DNA of 64,000 nucleotides. Source: Glebionis coronaria. Taxonomy: Eukaryota; Streptophyta; Magnoliopsida; Asterales; Asteraceae. Positions 11,101-22,132 of the stretch are shown here, one piece after another. Every line of letters starts with the position of its first letter. Positions within the stretch are counted from its first letter, which is position 1. The position numbers were made by a program, and so were the translations under genes. Below the pieces are notes generated by a model. That model did not search any database. It was not told the DNA's origin and saw nothing but the letters and a program-made list of their open reading frames with translations. The stretch lies in NCBI GenBank assembly GCA_025667525.1, contig JANFOE010000583.1, positions 1-64,000 on the forward strand, in the 5' to 3' direction.

Positions 11101-14100
11101 GTTACATTATGAAAATAATAAATAGATAAAAAGATATTTCAATTTAAAATAAAAAATGTTATGTTAATATATTGTTACAAAAGTTTGTTAAAAAAGGTGA
11201 TAGGGTAAATATGCTTTATAATGTAGTTACAGATTTTTTATTAATTTTAGTTTTAATCATTTTTAGTGGGTTTATTTAATCTTTATTCAACTTTTTTACA
11301 AATTTAACTCTAATTTGAATACAAACTTGATGGGTAATAGTGTAACATTTGTTCGCAAAAAAATAGTCATTGGGTACTCGCCGCTGCATTGCGCGGGTAG
11401 TCGGGTACAATGCTAGTACTTAATAAACGGTTTGTAGCATGCAAAACACACAGACAATATACATACGGGAAAATATACACATGTATGAGAATGTTAGTAA
11501 AACTGGTCATCCGCTCCTTTTTAGAGTTATAATCACTTATAAAAAGCACTTGAAATAAGCTAGTAATGAGCAATCCCAAAAACTCATTTTAAAAGAAACG
11601 AAGTATCACCTTAAATTTGCAGGATGCGACTAACTGGAAGATTAAAACATCCCCTTCATTCAATTTATGTGAAACCGCAAACATCCTCCACCCTGCACTA
11701 AGCCCAGTCTTATGTGCAAGATATTTTAAATCATATTGCTTTCCATTTTCATCTTCAGCTATAGCCAAAAAGTCATGTTGTGGTAAAAACGACCTGCAGA
11801 AAGGCGTTGGAATACCCTGCAACCCAGTAATGGAAGTCATCAGATTTTGGTGTGGGAGAAAAAAATCTTAAATTAAAAAAATGGAATTACCATCCAAAAA
11901 CATCTAGTAACGTGTGATGCGAGCATTATTTTTTTGAAGGTAGGAAATTCATTTCCGAGGCTGGATTCAATCTCTCCTGCTCGGATCATAGTTTGTGAGA
12001 TTTGGACAGGAGCATTGGGGTCTTTAGGTGTAGTTTTCTTTTTTCCAGAACTGCACATAATAGTTCAGTGTAAAATGTTAGATACAGTAAGGACTGAGAA
12101 GAAGAGTAAAAATGATGATAAATACTGACCTCAAACTCGCCTTTAGAGGATCGCGTAACGCCTGTACATAAAAAATTTATATATAAAATGCCAACATTAT
12201 CAATAATCCCCTTGGCATCACCTTAAGGGGGTGTTTGGAGTTGCTAATGATTGAGTGCTTATCTGCTTTGAAAAGAAGTGGGTTGGAACCCATTTTTTTT
12301 AATTTACATGGGTTTCCGGCTCGACATTGCAAGCCGACTAATTCCAAAGGTGACTACCCTTTTAAATAGCCTGAAGTCGGCGCATGTGAACCTTCGCGGC
12401 CACAAGCAGATAAGCGGTTTGAGATTGCTTATTTGATTTAGAACAATGCAATAAGCAGATAAAAACACCCCTTAAAAGTAGTTTGTAGTAGTTTGTTTGA
12501 CACTAGAAGTCAGGAAACTGAAATGAAACTTCAAGTAGGAATGACCACATAAATAAAGCAAAGAAAGATGAAAACACCCATATGATTATTATTCATGTAA
12601 ACAATTAAGTAAACCACGGGTTTTGGCTAAATACATCCTTGACCTCTTCTTAGTAAACCATGGGTTTTGGTACAAAATAAATGAATCTTTGGCTCAAAAG
12701 TCAAAACTCTTAATGGGTGTTTGGCATTGTATATAAAAACTACTTTATTGCCACGGAGCTTTGGGGAGTTTTAATATTAGTAATATTCAAATTGCTTATT
12801 CGATTTGGTGATATAACTTCTTAAATCCTCAAATAAGGTGAATTTTCAAACACAACGGGATGTACGGGATTGCTTATTTTATGCTTATGCTATGGCTAAG
12901 TAAGTACTTGTAGGCGTAGCCAGGATGTTACTTTTCGGTGGGACAAATAATTTTCAATACACTCACGCGTATAAATAAAACTCACAATAGAATAATTTTT
13001 ACAGGCAATAGTTATTTCTTAAACATTTTGCAAGCACCATAAATTTGAAAAAAATGTATGAACTATCATCGGAAACGATTAGCTATGAGCCTTCATCAAG
13101 TTTGTGTGAGTAAATAATTGAGATTAGCATATTTATACAAATCATATTAGAACTTGGTGGGATTGTAGGTGGGCCATGGCCAAACCTACACCCCATTTAG
13201 CTACGCCATTGACTTGTAAGCTGTCTAAAAATAAGTACTTATGGAAATGGAGTTTGGATTTACTTATTTTGTTGAAAATGCTAGAATACTCAAAAATAAT
13301 TACTGTTTAGAGATAATTAAACAAATTCCTTGATAAAAGGTATAAGTCATACGTTTGCAAAAAAACAATTCTAAATTTGAGGAACACTTTGAAATAAGCA
13401 GCTAGTAATATGCTTATCGATTTGGGACAAAACCAGAACATAATTTGACCCGTGCATTTAAAAACTTAAACAAAACTAGAAGCATGGTTTTTATGGACAG
13501 CTTGCCTTTAAGAATTCCACAAAATTAGAAGAAAATTACTTCACCTTAAAAAAAGCAATCCGAAACACCTTATTGAACAGTCTTAGCAGGTGTTTGGGAT
13601 TGCTTTTTTTTCTTTTCCTGCTTAATAAACATGTTTCTACTAGGAATAAGTACTTCTGAAATCTGAATAGAGTGTTTGGATTTGATTCTGACTAAAAAAA
13701 GCGGATGAGCCATTTTGAATTCTGCTTATTTAATTAAATGCTTTGACCGTGTCTCCGGAGCACAGTTGAATGTAGATATCATGAACACGAGGTGCAGGAT
13801 ACCATGATAGGTAAAAGTAGGGATGGCAACAGGTCGGGTTCGGGTCGGGTTTTACTGAACCCGTACCCGCACCCGTTTATAATATCCAAACCCGCATCCG
13901 CCCCAATACCCGATGGGTACCTGATTAATATTACCCAATGGGCCAACGGGTTCTCGGTTTTTACCCGCGGGTATCGGGTATCCACAATTAAATTTCGTTG
14001 GACATAATTGTACGTAAAAATAAAAAAAAAACCAATTAAAACAATCAAAATACCTTAATATAATTTTTTATGTTTTTAGAAGATGAAGAATACTAATTCA

Positions 14101-15918
14101 ATATTATATCATGCGATTTAATATATCGAATAAATCATTGTTTTATTTAAAGTTACAAAATCGAAATATGCTTGATCACAAACATTTTAATGCATACAAA
14201 ATATAACTAATATAAGCATTTCATTTGTTCAATAATCTTCGTCTACTATTTCGCACAAATTTAAAAATTATATAAAATGATACGAACTATAAAATAGCAA
14301 TAAACGATATGTATTTCGGTAAACGGGTACGTAAACGGGACGGGTATTAGTAAAACCCGAACCCGAACCCGCGAAAAAAAAAATATCACAACCCGAACCC
14401 GCATCCAAACCCGCCAACCCCAATCCGAACCCGACCCAATGGGTTCGGGTTTCGGTTTTCTCCATCGGGCACGGGTGCTTTGCCATCCCTAGGTAATTTC
14501 TTACATATTATTAAGTTAAATAAACGTAAGAACGGTGACATATGTAATTGACCTAACAAAAACTATTAACATTCACACATAATGAGCAAAGTTTTCAATG
14601 ACAACATGGCAAAAACTTATTTAAAGTTTATTAAGAATGTATTTCAAACTTATCTTTTCTGTTAAATTTTTAAAGCGAAAAGGCTAAATATTCAGAAAGA
14701 AAGAAAAAAAAAAGCGTTTAAAAAAAAGTTGCTTTTCTGCTTTTTGTTTTAGCAGAAAAGAAGAGTTTGGATGAAAAAACAGGCAAAAGTGATTTTATGC
14801 TTAAAAAATAAGCAATGCCAAACACCCTTAGTCGGATTACGTTTATGAGTATAGCCTATATAACATTTCTTTTCCACAATATTTACGGGTATTCTTGCAC
14901 AAAATATAAAATACATGCATCCTTCCATATTGTTTTGTAACATCTGAGTCATTACAAATGATTTTGTGTCCATGTGGGTCAATAAAGAGGTAAATGGATG
15001 AGGTTTTCCATGTTCAAGCTACCCGGGGATTGTGATTTGATATACACAGCCTAACCAGGTCATTTCGTGATCATTTGAAACCTTTCCTTTGCCACCCTGT
15101 ACCTTGTGAGGTTTGAACCCCAGACTGAGACCTTTTGTCAGGGTGCCTCTAGGCCACCTTTATGGCGGTTTTCAGGTTTTTGCTGGTTTAAAATAAAAGG
15201 ACGGGATTCCAGGGACGAAGCCAGAACCAAATATGACCGAGTACACAAACTTTTTTGAGCCATAATATGACAAATGTAAAAAGTGAATTATAACAAATAC
15301 TAAAAACACATTTCGATTTCGATTGACCAATTTAAGATGCATTTAGGAAAAATCGATGTTTTCTTCAAATATTAACTACATAGATTAAATCCATAGGGGA
15401 CCTGGCACCCGCGGGAACCCTCTGGCTCCGTCCCATGCGGGATTCTCACCCGACCAACCCCGAGACCGCTCCAACCCTTTCATTCGCCACTCTCGTTTTC
15501 ATATTTATGCCTCAACACAAAATCATTTGATAACTTGAAGACACAAAATGCACACAAGTGACAATTCAAGAAATGAAACCCCAAATAACAATTGAAAAAA
15601 CAAACCTTATTTTTGGAAACCTTCTTCTTCTCACTAAGAAAAGACATATCAAATTTAGCAGGCTTGGACCTTTTCCTTTTAATCTATTTTACAAAAAACA
15701 AAAAAACACACGAAAACATCAGATCCAGTGATCCACCCATAAACCAACCAAACTAAAAGTTATAAAAAATAAACCACCTGAGCATTAGGTGTAAAAGGTG
15801 CAAAGGAAGCCAATGGTGAAGCATGAGCAATAGTGACTTGAGCTTCTAATGATTTTAGGGGTTTTTCAAATGGTAGATCAGAGATAACTGTCTCCATCAT
15901 TTGAACTGTTTCAGCCAT
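8177..15918 (-). CDS. B3 domain-containing protein, Os01g0234100-like (seven exons)
   Basis: Predicted nuclear DNA-binding protein of the plant B3 superfamily. Proposed exons, 5' to 3': 15918-15778, 15683-15606, 12161-12130, 12050-11891, 11816-11610, 10217-9686, 8898-8177. All introns are GT-AG and the phases agree throughout, giving 1,872 bp (623 codons plus stop). Residues from about 119 to 211 form the B3 fold (FPTFKKIMLASHV, PTPFCRSFLP, LSAGWRMFAVSHKL, EGDVLIFQL). Residues about 207-384 are a 21-residue repeat array. The C-terminal part has a conserved helical domain (LVAGMIGEMVNIANMIKNC, MKVGFLRDRI) and a coiled coil (about 545-615), ending VDAPW. The first exon is basic-poor and the second is lysine-rich (IKRKRSKPAK), possibly a nuclear signal. 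Family assignment rests on remembered similarity to Os01g0234100/At5g42700-type proteins. The 32-bp third exon and the link to exons 1-2 over a 3.4-kb intron are the least certain parts. Confidence 0.8.
9019..9315. mobile_element. Foldback MITE in the last intron of the B3 gene
   Basis: The left arm begins GCTAATTGCTTGAAAATACA and the right arm is its near-perfect inverse, ending at TTCAAGGAATTAGC. The arms are about 115 bp each with a short centre, so transcript of this intron could fold into a long hairpin. No convincing target duplication was found. Long inverted arms suggest a MULE-type MITE. Confidence 0.75.
9690..10217 (-). repeat. In-frame tandem array, about eight 63-bp units (B3 exon 6)
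   Basis: A 63-bp unit encodes a 21-residue repeat with core ASDPKEVDGTPDLSNHH. About eight units fill the exon. The central four are almost identical and the outer ones are diverged, as expected for unequal exchange acting in the middle. No stop codon or frameshift interrupts the array on the coding strand. The right-hand B3 paralogue has a single equivalent unit in its matching exon. Confidence 0.88.
10871..11417. mobile_element. Element with hairpin-tipped inverted ends in B3 intron 5
   Basis: The left end reads ACTAGCATAGTGCCCGCGCA. The right end is its inverse, with CTGCATTGCGCGGGT followed by AATGCTAGT. Similarity between the ends continues to GCGAACAAATGTTAC, about 90 bp. The CCCGCGCAATGCGG stem close to a CTAG tip resembles a Helitron 3' end, but the paired inverted ends argue for a TIR element. 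No target duplication was found. Confidence 0.6.
12226..12471. mobile_element. Tourist-like MITE (PIF/Harbinger type)
   Basis: GGGGGTGTTTGGAGTTGCT at the left and the inverse AAAACACCCC at the right are flanked by TTA(A) at 12223 and 12472. TTA duplications and a GGTGTTTGG tip are typical of Tourist-like MITEs. It lies in the large intron 2 of the B3 gene. No coding capacity. Confidence 0.6.
12713..13569. mobile_element. Tourist-like element with a nested insertion
   Basis: The tip GGTGTTTGGCATTG at the left pairs with AAAGCAATCCGAAACACC at the right, with TTA on both outer sides (12710-12712 and 13570-13572). It belongs to the same tip family as the neighbours at 12226 and 13586. A separate inverted-repeat element (12913-13211) sits inside it. 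Confidence 0.55.
12913..13211. mobile_element. MITE with GGCGTAGCC/GCTACGCC ends, nested
   Basis: The left end GGCGTAGCCAGG pairs with TAGCTACGCCATTG at the right, and ACTTGTA occurs on both sides (12906-12912 and 13212-13218). The 7-8-bp duplication suggests hAT ancestry. It is inserted in the Tourist-like element at 12713-13569. Confidence 0.55.
13586..14827. mobile_element. Tourist-like element split by a hAT MITE
   Basis: GGTGTTTGGGATTGCTT at the left pairs with AAGCAATGCCAAACACCC at the right, with TTA outside each end (13583-13585 and 14828-14830). About half its length is the nested element at 13818-14491. Third member of the GGTGTTTGG family in this intron. Confidence 0.65.
13818..14491. 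mobile_element. hAT-like MITE with TAGGGATGGCAA ends, nested
   Basis: Perfect 12-bp terminal inverted repeat TAGGGATGGCAA / TTGCCATCCCTA. The subterminal regions are packed with GGGTTCGGGT and its inverse (ACCCGAACCC). The flanks GGTAAAAG and GGTAATTT match in five of eight bases, so the duplication is decayed or uncertain. 674 bp with no transposase. Confidence 0.75.
15210..15437. mobile_element. hAT-like MITE with exact 8-bp TSD
   Basis: CAGGGACGAAGCCAGA at the left pairs with TCTGGCTCCGTCCCATG at the right. The flanks are a perfect CGGGATTC (15202-15209 and 15438-15445). The CAGGG tip and 8-bp duplication fit hAT. 228 bp, in intron 2 of the B3 gene, about 170 bp downstream of exon 2. Confidence 0.8.
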
Positions 15919-15964
15919 TGATCACACTCTCTGGAGGTGGAGGAGGATAACAAAAAGTAACTGA

Positions 15965-15980
15965 GTTTTGTATATATGGT
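15965..15980 (-). promoter_or_regulatory. Probable TATA box of the B3 gene
   Basis: On the minus strand CCATATATACAAAAC lies about 53 bases upstream of the proposed ATG (15918-15916). With a start site about 30 bases downstream, the 5' leader would be roughly 25 bases. The position supports 15918 as the true first exon. No transcript evidence is available. Confidence 0.5.
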
Positions 15981-15999
15981 ACTTTCTTTTTTCTTATTT

Positions 16000-16999
16000 A
16001 TTCCAAAAGCTAAATACATTAATACAGTTTCTTTTTACTTAATTATTCCAAAAGCACACTCCACAAATTAATGGTCACACTTTAAATTAGTGTGTTTGAC
16101 ATAAATACATGGATTCACTTTTAATCATGTTTTATTTTATAAGAGTATATATATCAAAATATACTAATTTACTAGTAATTTAGAGTGTGTCAATGAATTT
16201 GAGAAGTGTACAAATCAGTTTTACAATGTTCTTTGTTTTTAACGACGCATGCTTTATTTTCATTTAATTTTGGTTATAAACGCATGCTTATTTTTATGGG
16301 ATATCATTGTATGTAAATGCAATGTTTTCTCAAACACCATAAATTATATTAGGGTCCCTAAAGTTTAAAGAATATTCAACATTAGTCTTTAAAGAAATCA
16401 AATATGATCAAACAAGTCTTTAAACAAGTGTACACAAAAGACAAGGATCAAAAATGTCATTTCATAAATTTTCTTTGTAAATGAAATAACCTAATTTAAA
16501 GTGAGGGACCATTAGGTGATTTATCAAAAGCTGTCAAAGGGATAAGTTTGTCAACAAACTAACTTTAAATATTAAAGTTGACGGTTAACACTAATTTTTT
16601 CCCCAAAATACAAAGGAAATGGACGAGTTGTGTTTACAAAATGAGAGGGACTAAAATGTCAATACTTAAAGTTTAAATCTTTAACTTGACGGTTAACACT
16701 AATTTTTTGCCCAAAATAGATCAAATCCACCCCTTCACCATTCCATAACCCCTAACTATTTCCAGTTTTGATTTTACTCAAATCAATGGGTAAAAACTAA
16801 TTACCAATACATATGAGTAAGTCATCCAAGCAGAAACAACCCCATGTGATCCTTCCCATGCAGCTCACCACAAGACCCTACCCCTAGCTAAGGTTTGACC
16901 CGTTTTTTAGAATAAGACAAAAGAGAACAGCAAATCAATGGCTTGGATAACTTAGCGTGTTCAACACACCAAAATGAAGGCCTTGGATCAATTTTACTT
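16000..16999. other. B3 upstream region with an internal direct repeat
   Basis: No gene seen. A segment of about 40 bp containing TGACGGTTAACACTAATTTT occurs twice (near 16580 and 16690), with CAAAATA after each. This looks like remnants of a MITE. The left part is the probable promoter region of the minus-strand B3 gene. Confidence 0.4.
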
Positions 17000-18599
17000 C
17001 TACACAATCACATGGCATCTCATATGCAGCCAAAGACCAAAATTCAAAAGTTGTAATATTCTTCACAGATGTTGAAAGATTCAAGAGCATTTGTGGCATA
17101 TCACAAACGGGTTAGGGTTTAGTGTAGCTCATTTCTCCTTGTATAAATAGTAGCATTAGCAGATTAGGTCTTTTGTTCTACATTTTATATAATTTCAAAG
17201 TTCTTGTTATTGTAATGAATATGTGATTTATATAAGAGTTGTGTTCCATCTTTTAATGTTTGCAATTTACTTTTAAAGCAATTTAAATTTCTGCACTTGT
17301 ACTTTTCTTTTTATATCAAAAAAATTTTAAAAGAAAATTATCAAACTTCTTTGAGATCCTTTAAGGTGTAAGCTAATTATGCAAACGTGAATTGACAATT
17401 CAAGTTTGTGTAAAGCTTGTAGCTTAAAGTTACTTTATGTCTTATCCAATCATTTGCAAAATTCCTTTTTTAAAGTTTTCTGAAAAATCATGGTTTTATT
17501 TATTCATCTTTACTGTAGCAAAAGCTCTCAAAAGCTTGTTTGACAAACAAGCTTTTGGTGCAAGTAGTTTGTTGTTTGTGTTATGTTTCAGGTTTGGAGG
17601 ATAGGACATAATCTCCTTTTCATTTTCAGTGCTATTTAGACTGTTGTAGTCCTTAGTACTTGTACAAGTCCCATTAAGCTCATTACATAAGCTCATAAAG
17701 GGTTCAAAGGTTGTATCAGTTGCACTGTTTGGTCTGGATGTGGATCAAACAAGGTACAACTTAGAACTGGTCTTTTACTTTTTTCTGTCCATTTTTTTGC
17801 CTTTTGTGTGAATGCTTAGTTGACTGCTTATCTTGTTGCTTATTTCAGTTTAATTTGTTTATTTGTTGATTGTTTAGTGTAATCTTTGCTTGTTTTCTCA
17901 GTTCTTTGCTTAATTTCATTTTTTTACTTTGCAAAATCTTTGTTTTGCTACTTAAAAGGTTGTTCGGGTCTATAGTAAAACTTAGGTCTAAGGTATTCTT
18001 TGGTGGATCTTAGGTTGCAGTCACGCTAGGGTAATCTAAATAGGCTCAAATCATCTTTTGATTTAAGGGTTGTAGTTGAAAAATCATAATTTACCTTTGT
18101 TGCTAATTTCTGTCTCATTTCTTGTTTTGTTGTGTTATCTGATATAGTTTAGGATTACATTTTGTGTTGTCTGATAAATTTGTGTAGTCTGATAGGTCTG
18201 AGTTGATTGGATTTAGAATATGATTGAGTTGAGCTTTTCATTTGTGCAAATTTTAGCCAAAAATTTGTCTAAAACATCAGATTGCATAAATTTGTGGAAT
18301 TTAGATTGTAGGTTTAAAATTCTGGAATACAAGTAGATTAGATATTGTTTGAGATATGTTTTAGGTGTTAGATTAAATTTATGGCATTCTGTAGCTTAAA
18401 TTAATCTAGAAATTCATTGATTTGCACCTAGATCAACCTCGCTTTAGTGTGAACTATAGCATTCAGTCAAGATTTTGTGCATTTTTATTCTTTGTTGTTT
18501 AATCTGTGTTAGAGTGGTGTGTTCGTATGCTTATTTGTTTATTTGAATTGTGTTGTCACCAAAAATAAGCCAACTGTTTATTTTTGGCTTATAATTGTC

Positions 18600-18700
18600 C
18601 AAAAAGTTAATCTGCAACAAAAAAGGAGTTGTAGGGTTCGAACCCACATCCTCCACACTCACAAACGACACACTAACCAATCCTGCCCGTGGGACTTTTT
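18600..18700 (-). mobile_element. tRNA-like (SINE head) fragment
   Basis: On the minus strand an A-box-like TGGTTAGTGTG (about 18671-18681) is followed 37 bases later by a perfect B box GGTTCGAACCC (18634-18644). Spacing matches a tRNA-derived pol III promoter, but the sequence does not fold into a complete tRNA. Best read as a SINE head. No defined tail was seen. Confidence 0.4.
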
Positions 18701-18931
18701 TGTCCAAAGGGTGGGGTGGGTTACTTTTACATAGTGTTGTACAAAAGTGGCCAGATAAGCCCAAAACCGACTTATTGCTCATTTCTGCTTATTCCCATAA
18801 GCACAACATTTTTTTTGTAACCAATCTCATTTTTCTTAACTTATTTTATATATTCTAGCTTTTGGTTTAATTTGGTTAGGTTTTTACTAAGATTTCACTT
18901 AGTTTATTTTAATTTTTGTGCTTATTGACTT

Positions 18932-19517
18932 TGTTGATACAAAAGTTGGGTGATCCTCGCTAGACCTGAATTAGGCTTAATTCGGGTTGGTTGGACTCCG
19001 GCTCCTGCACCAAGTAAATTATCTGGTTGGGATCCTGCACACTAAACAGCACGCGTTAGGCTTACCATGGGAATGTTTCCCATGATTAGACTCCAGCGTG
19101 AGAGTAAGTAATCGGTTAGGGTTATAGGAATCGGATGAGAGTTGAAAGTGTGTAGAATGTAATACCTTTGTGGAACCCTTGGGGGTTCCTTATATAGGCA
19201 TTGAAACCCTAATGGGCTGTCACTGATGCTTCGACCCCAAGGAAAGGATAATCACCAGATTTAGATTGATTGTTATCTTCTAATTATGGTGAGTGAATAT
19301 CCTCTCCTTTGGGATAAATCCTAATCATAGTAGGAGTATGATTCTATCTAACCCTACACCGGGCATGTCGGGCCGTGGGCCGCACACGTGTGTGCGGTTA
19401 CTGTTCATCCAAGCCCATAAGCTCAAATAACATTATTCCCACCCATCTGTGATGGGCCGGATACGGGTAGTACCCGTGGGCCGGGTTCATGACCCGGTTG
19501 GGGACTATACGTCATTA
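18932..19517 (-). repeat. Probable solo LTR inside the Athila-like 5' LTR
   Basis: A 586-bp block of different composition is bounded by GACTT on both sides (18927-18931 and 19518-19522). On the minus strand it contains CTATATAAGGAACCC, a typical LTR TATA box, and ends TATCAACA. The other end would be TAATGACG, not the usual TG, so the limits or the class may be wrong. Confidence 0.45.
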
Positions 19518-20323
19518 GACTTATTCAGCTTATTCTGTTGAGCTTTTTGTACATTTTAAGGGTCTAAAGTTCTTTATTTTTCATTTCTAAGCTTTTCCAA
19601 CTGGTTTCAAGTCATAAGTTTAAGTAAAACACCAAAATCGACTATTTTGTCGTTTAGTGTCAAACTTAAACTTATTGATTTGAGCTTATTTCAAATTTTC
19701 TTTTTGCAGTCTCTTAGATAAGCCAAAATATTGAGGTCTGCTAAATTTCAGTGAATAAGCTCAAGTATTTTGCTTATTGGGCTAGATCCCCAAGAAAGAG
19801 TGCTTATAGCTTATTTTTGGCTTATTGGTAGGGTTTGAGCATTTGGACTTTTGGGAAAAGTTGTTTAAAATTAAATTTTGTGTCAGACTATGATTTTAGA
19901 TTTTAATTTTTCAAAAGTTTGGTTTTGGGCTGAAAAGCCCATTTATAGTTTAGCTGATTTTGCTTTTGGCCCATTTGGAGGCCCAAACTCATTTTCTGAT
20001 TATTTTAATTTCATGTTTGTTTTAATTAGGCAAAAATTAATTAGATTTTGAAATTTTTTAAAGTTTTGATTTTTAGATTATTTTAATATTATTTTTCCTC
20101 GTTTTGTGTGCCCGCGTAATTCGACTTAGTTTTTAACCGTCTTAGTGTAGACTCGTCTTTTATTTTTAAACCTTTGATTCCCAGTTGTATAACTAATACA
20201 AAACGTTAATTAGCCTAACTTTTGCCTCAGTTACAACGAACTCGTCGGTTTTTACATACACGTGCAGTTTTCCTAAATCGTACTCGTCTTTTAATACCTA
20301 CCCAGAAATAGTATCATCATTAA

Positions 20324-20341
20324 TGGCGCCACTGCCGGGGA
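20324..20341 (+). other. Primer binding site of the outer Athila-like element
   Basis: TGGCGCCACTGCCGGGGA is close to the complement of the 3' end of plant tRNA-Asp, the primer used by Athila-type Gypsy elements. It marks the end of the 5' LTR of the plus-strand element. Confidence 0.75.
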
Positions 20342-20562
20342 GGTGATTATGCTATTGTAACGTTTCATTTAAGTAGTTACATTTTTTGTCTTTCCATTTT
20401 GGGAAGTGTCCATATTTTATATATATATTTCTATTATTAGACAATAAGTAGTGTAATTAGAATTCTAATTACACCCGAATCGTTTTTGTTTTTCTTTGTG
20501 AATACTATATTTTATTCGTGAAATAAATAAATACACATATCTCCAAAAGAGTAAAAACTCAC

Positions 20563-22132
20563 TGATACAATGATTTTGCTAGATGAAAATTCGTTCTCGG
20601 AATCTCCTCGAATTGATCACAGCTCTAAGTGGAAGGTTTGTTCTTGGTGACAAAAAGGAGTTTGGTTTTCTATTCTATTAAAAAGGGAAATGAATAAAGT
20701 AAATAAAGACTTAAACTTAAAACAATTAAAAAAAGTAAAACTTGAATAAGAAATTAAATCAAACAGTACTGGAAAAACCCTATTCGGAATAATTTGCTAT
20801 ACTGAATAAGTGACCTATGCGGAATAAATGCCCAATTCGGAATAAATAGCTCAATGCGGAAAAGAAGTCCTATTCGGAAAAATGGTCTATGCGGAATAAA
20901 TCAACCCTATGCGGAATGTTTTCTATGCGGAATAAAAGCTCAATTCGGAATGTCCAAAACATTCCGAATAAGGGAAAAATAAAATGGCAATTCGGAATAT
21001 CTCAATATTCCGAATAAGGAATGAAAGGAAAATGCTATTAGGAATAAAGGGACTATTCGGAATATGTAAAATATTCCGAATAAGGAATAATCTAAGGAAG
21101 CAATTCGGAATATTGGGACTATTCGGAATATGTAAAATATTCCGAATAAGGATGAAACAAACAAGCAAATCGGAAAGAATGAAATGTTCCGAATAAGAGA
21201 AAAGGGAATAGGCCTATTCGGAATATCCAATATTCCGAATAAGGGAATCAGCAAATCGTCTATTCGGAATGTTTCTGGAGTAAGAACAGTAGCAGATGTT
21301 TACAACAGAAGACACGAGTTAATCCAAAATCAAGCTAAATACGCAAAAAGGGTTTACCAAATTAACCACAAATCATTTAAATATCATAAGTAACAAATCC
21401 CAACAACAAAAACACAAAATCAACCACGTATAAAAGATTAAAATTAATCAACCAAGAACTTAAGAACTTTTAATGAAAATGGAGATGAGCAAGATGAATA
21501 AAAAGATTGTATTGAAAGATTAGAGTAAAAGTAAAGAAGAGTAATGATTAAACACTTACAAGATTGAAAGAAAATTAAAAATCACCAAACACCCTAATGG
21601 TGTTGGTGATGCTACGAACCAAAAGAGAGAACTTGGAAAAAAATAAAAACTAACTCCCTAAAAATATGAAGGAAAAATCCTTTTATAGTCCTAGTGGTTG
21701 GTTGGTGAGTGGGCTTTATCCCTTTCTTCTTGTCTTCTCGTCTTTTCAGAAAAGTTGACGTTTTTGATTCTGATTCGGGATTTGTCGATGATTAAATCCA
21801 ACTCGTCTTTTAATTTCTTCGTTTAATAGACTTGAGTTTCTTCGACATATGTAAATCTTCCATCCTTGGTCCTTTTCTTCGATAATTCTTCAAATAGGCC
21901 CAGTGACTTCAAATCTTCTGCATCTCTTGGACAATAGACTTCGTCTTGAGTCTTTTTCTTCGATAAAACCCGTGCAATCCCATGTTTTCTTAAATATTTA
22001 TCCGGTTAGCTCTGAAAACATAATAAACACAAAAACCACGCATAATTTCAAACAAATGATATTAAATACGTGTTTTGGTCTCGTTTTAGCCAGAATTAAG
22101 TGGTAAAAGGATGGGTGTTTACACACCTATCA
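20563..22132 (-). repeat. 3' LTR of the Athila-like element
   Basis: 1,570 bp. Its striking feature is a 500-bp block (about 20780-21280) of TATTCGGAAT and ATTCCGAATAAGG motifs in both orientations. The remainder is AT-rich, with TTATAG-type promoter sequence near 21680 on the minus strand. Confidence 0.93.

Noticed and set aside
18634..18681. Functional tRNA gene
   Set aside because: A and B boxes are present but acceptor and anticodon stems do not form, so it is listed as a SINE-like fragment.
20923..21393. Overlapping frames rich in IRN, HIPNS and similar words on both strands, and their twins at 30244-30714
   Set aside because: They are products of the TATTCGGAAT array in the LTR and appear in several frames at once. 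No start context or homology.
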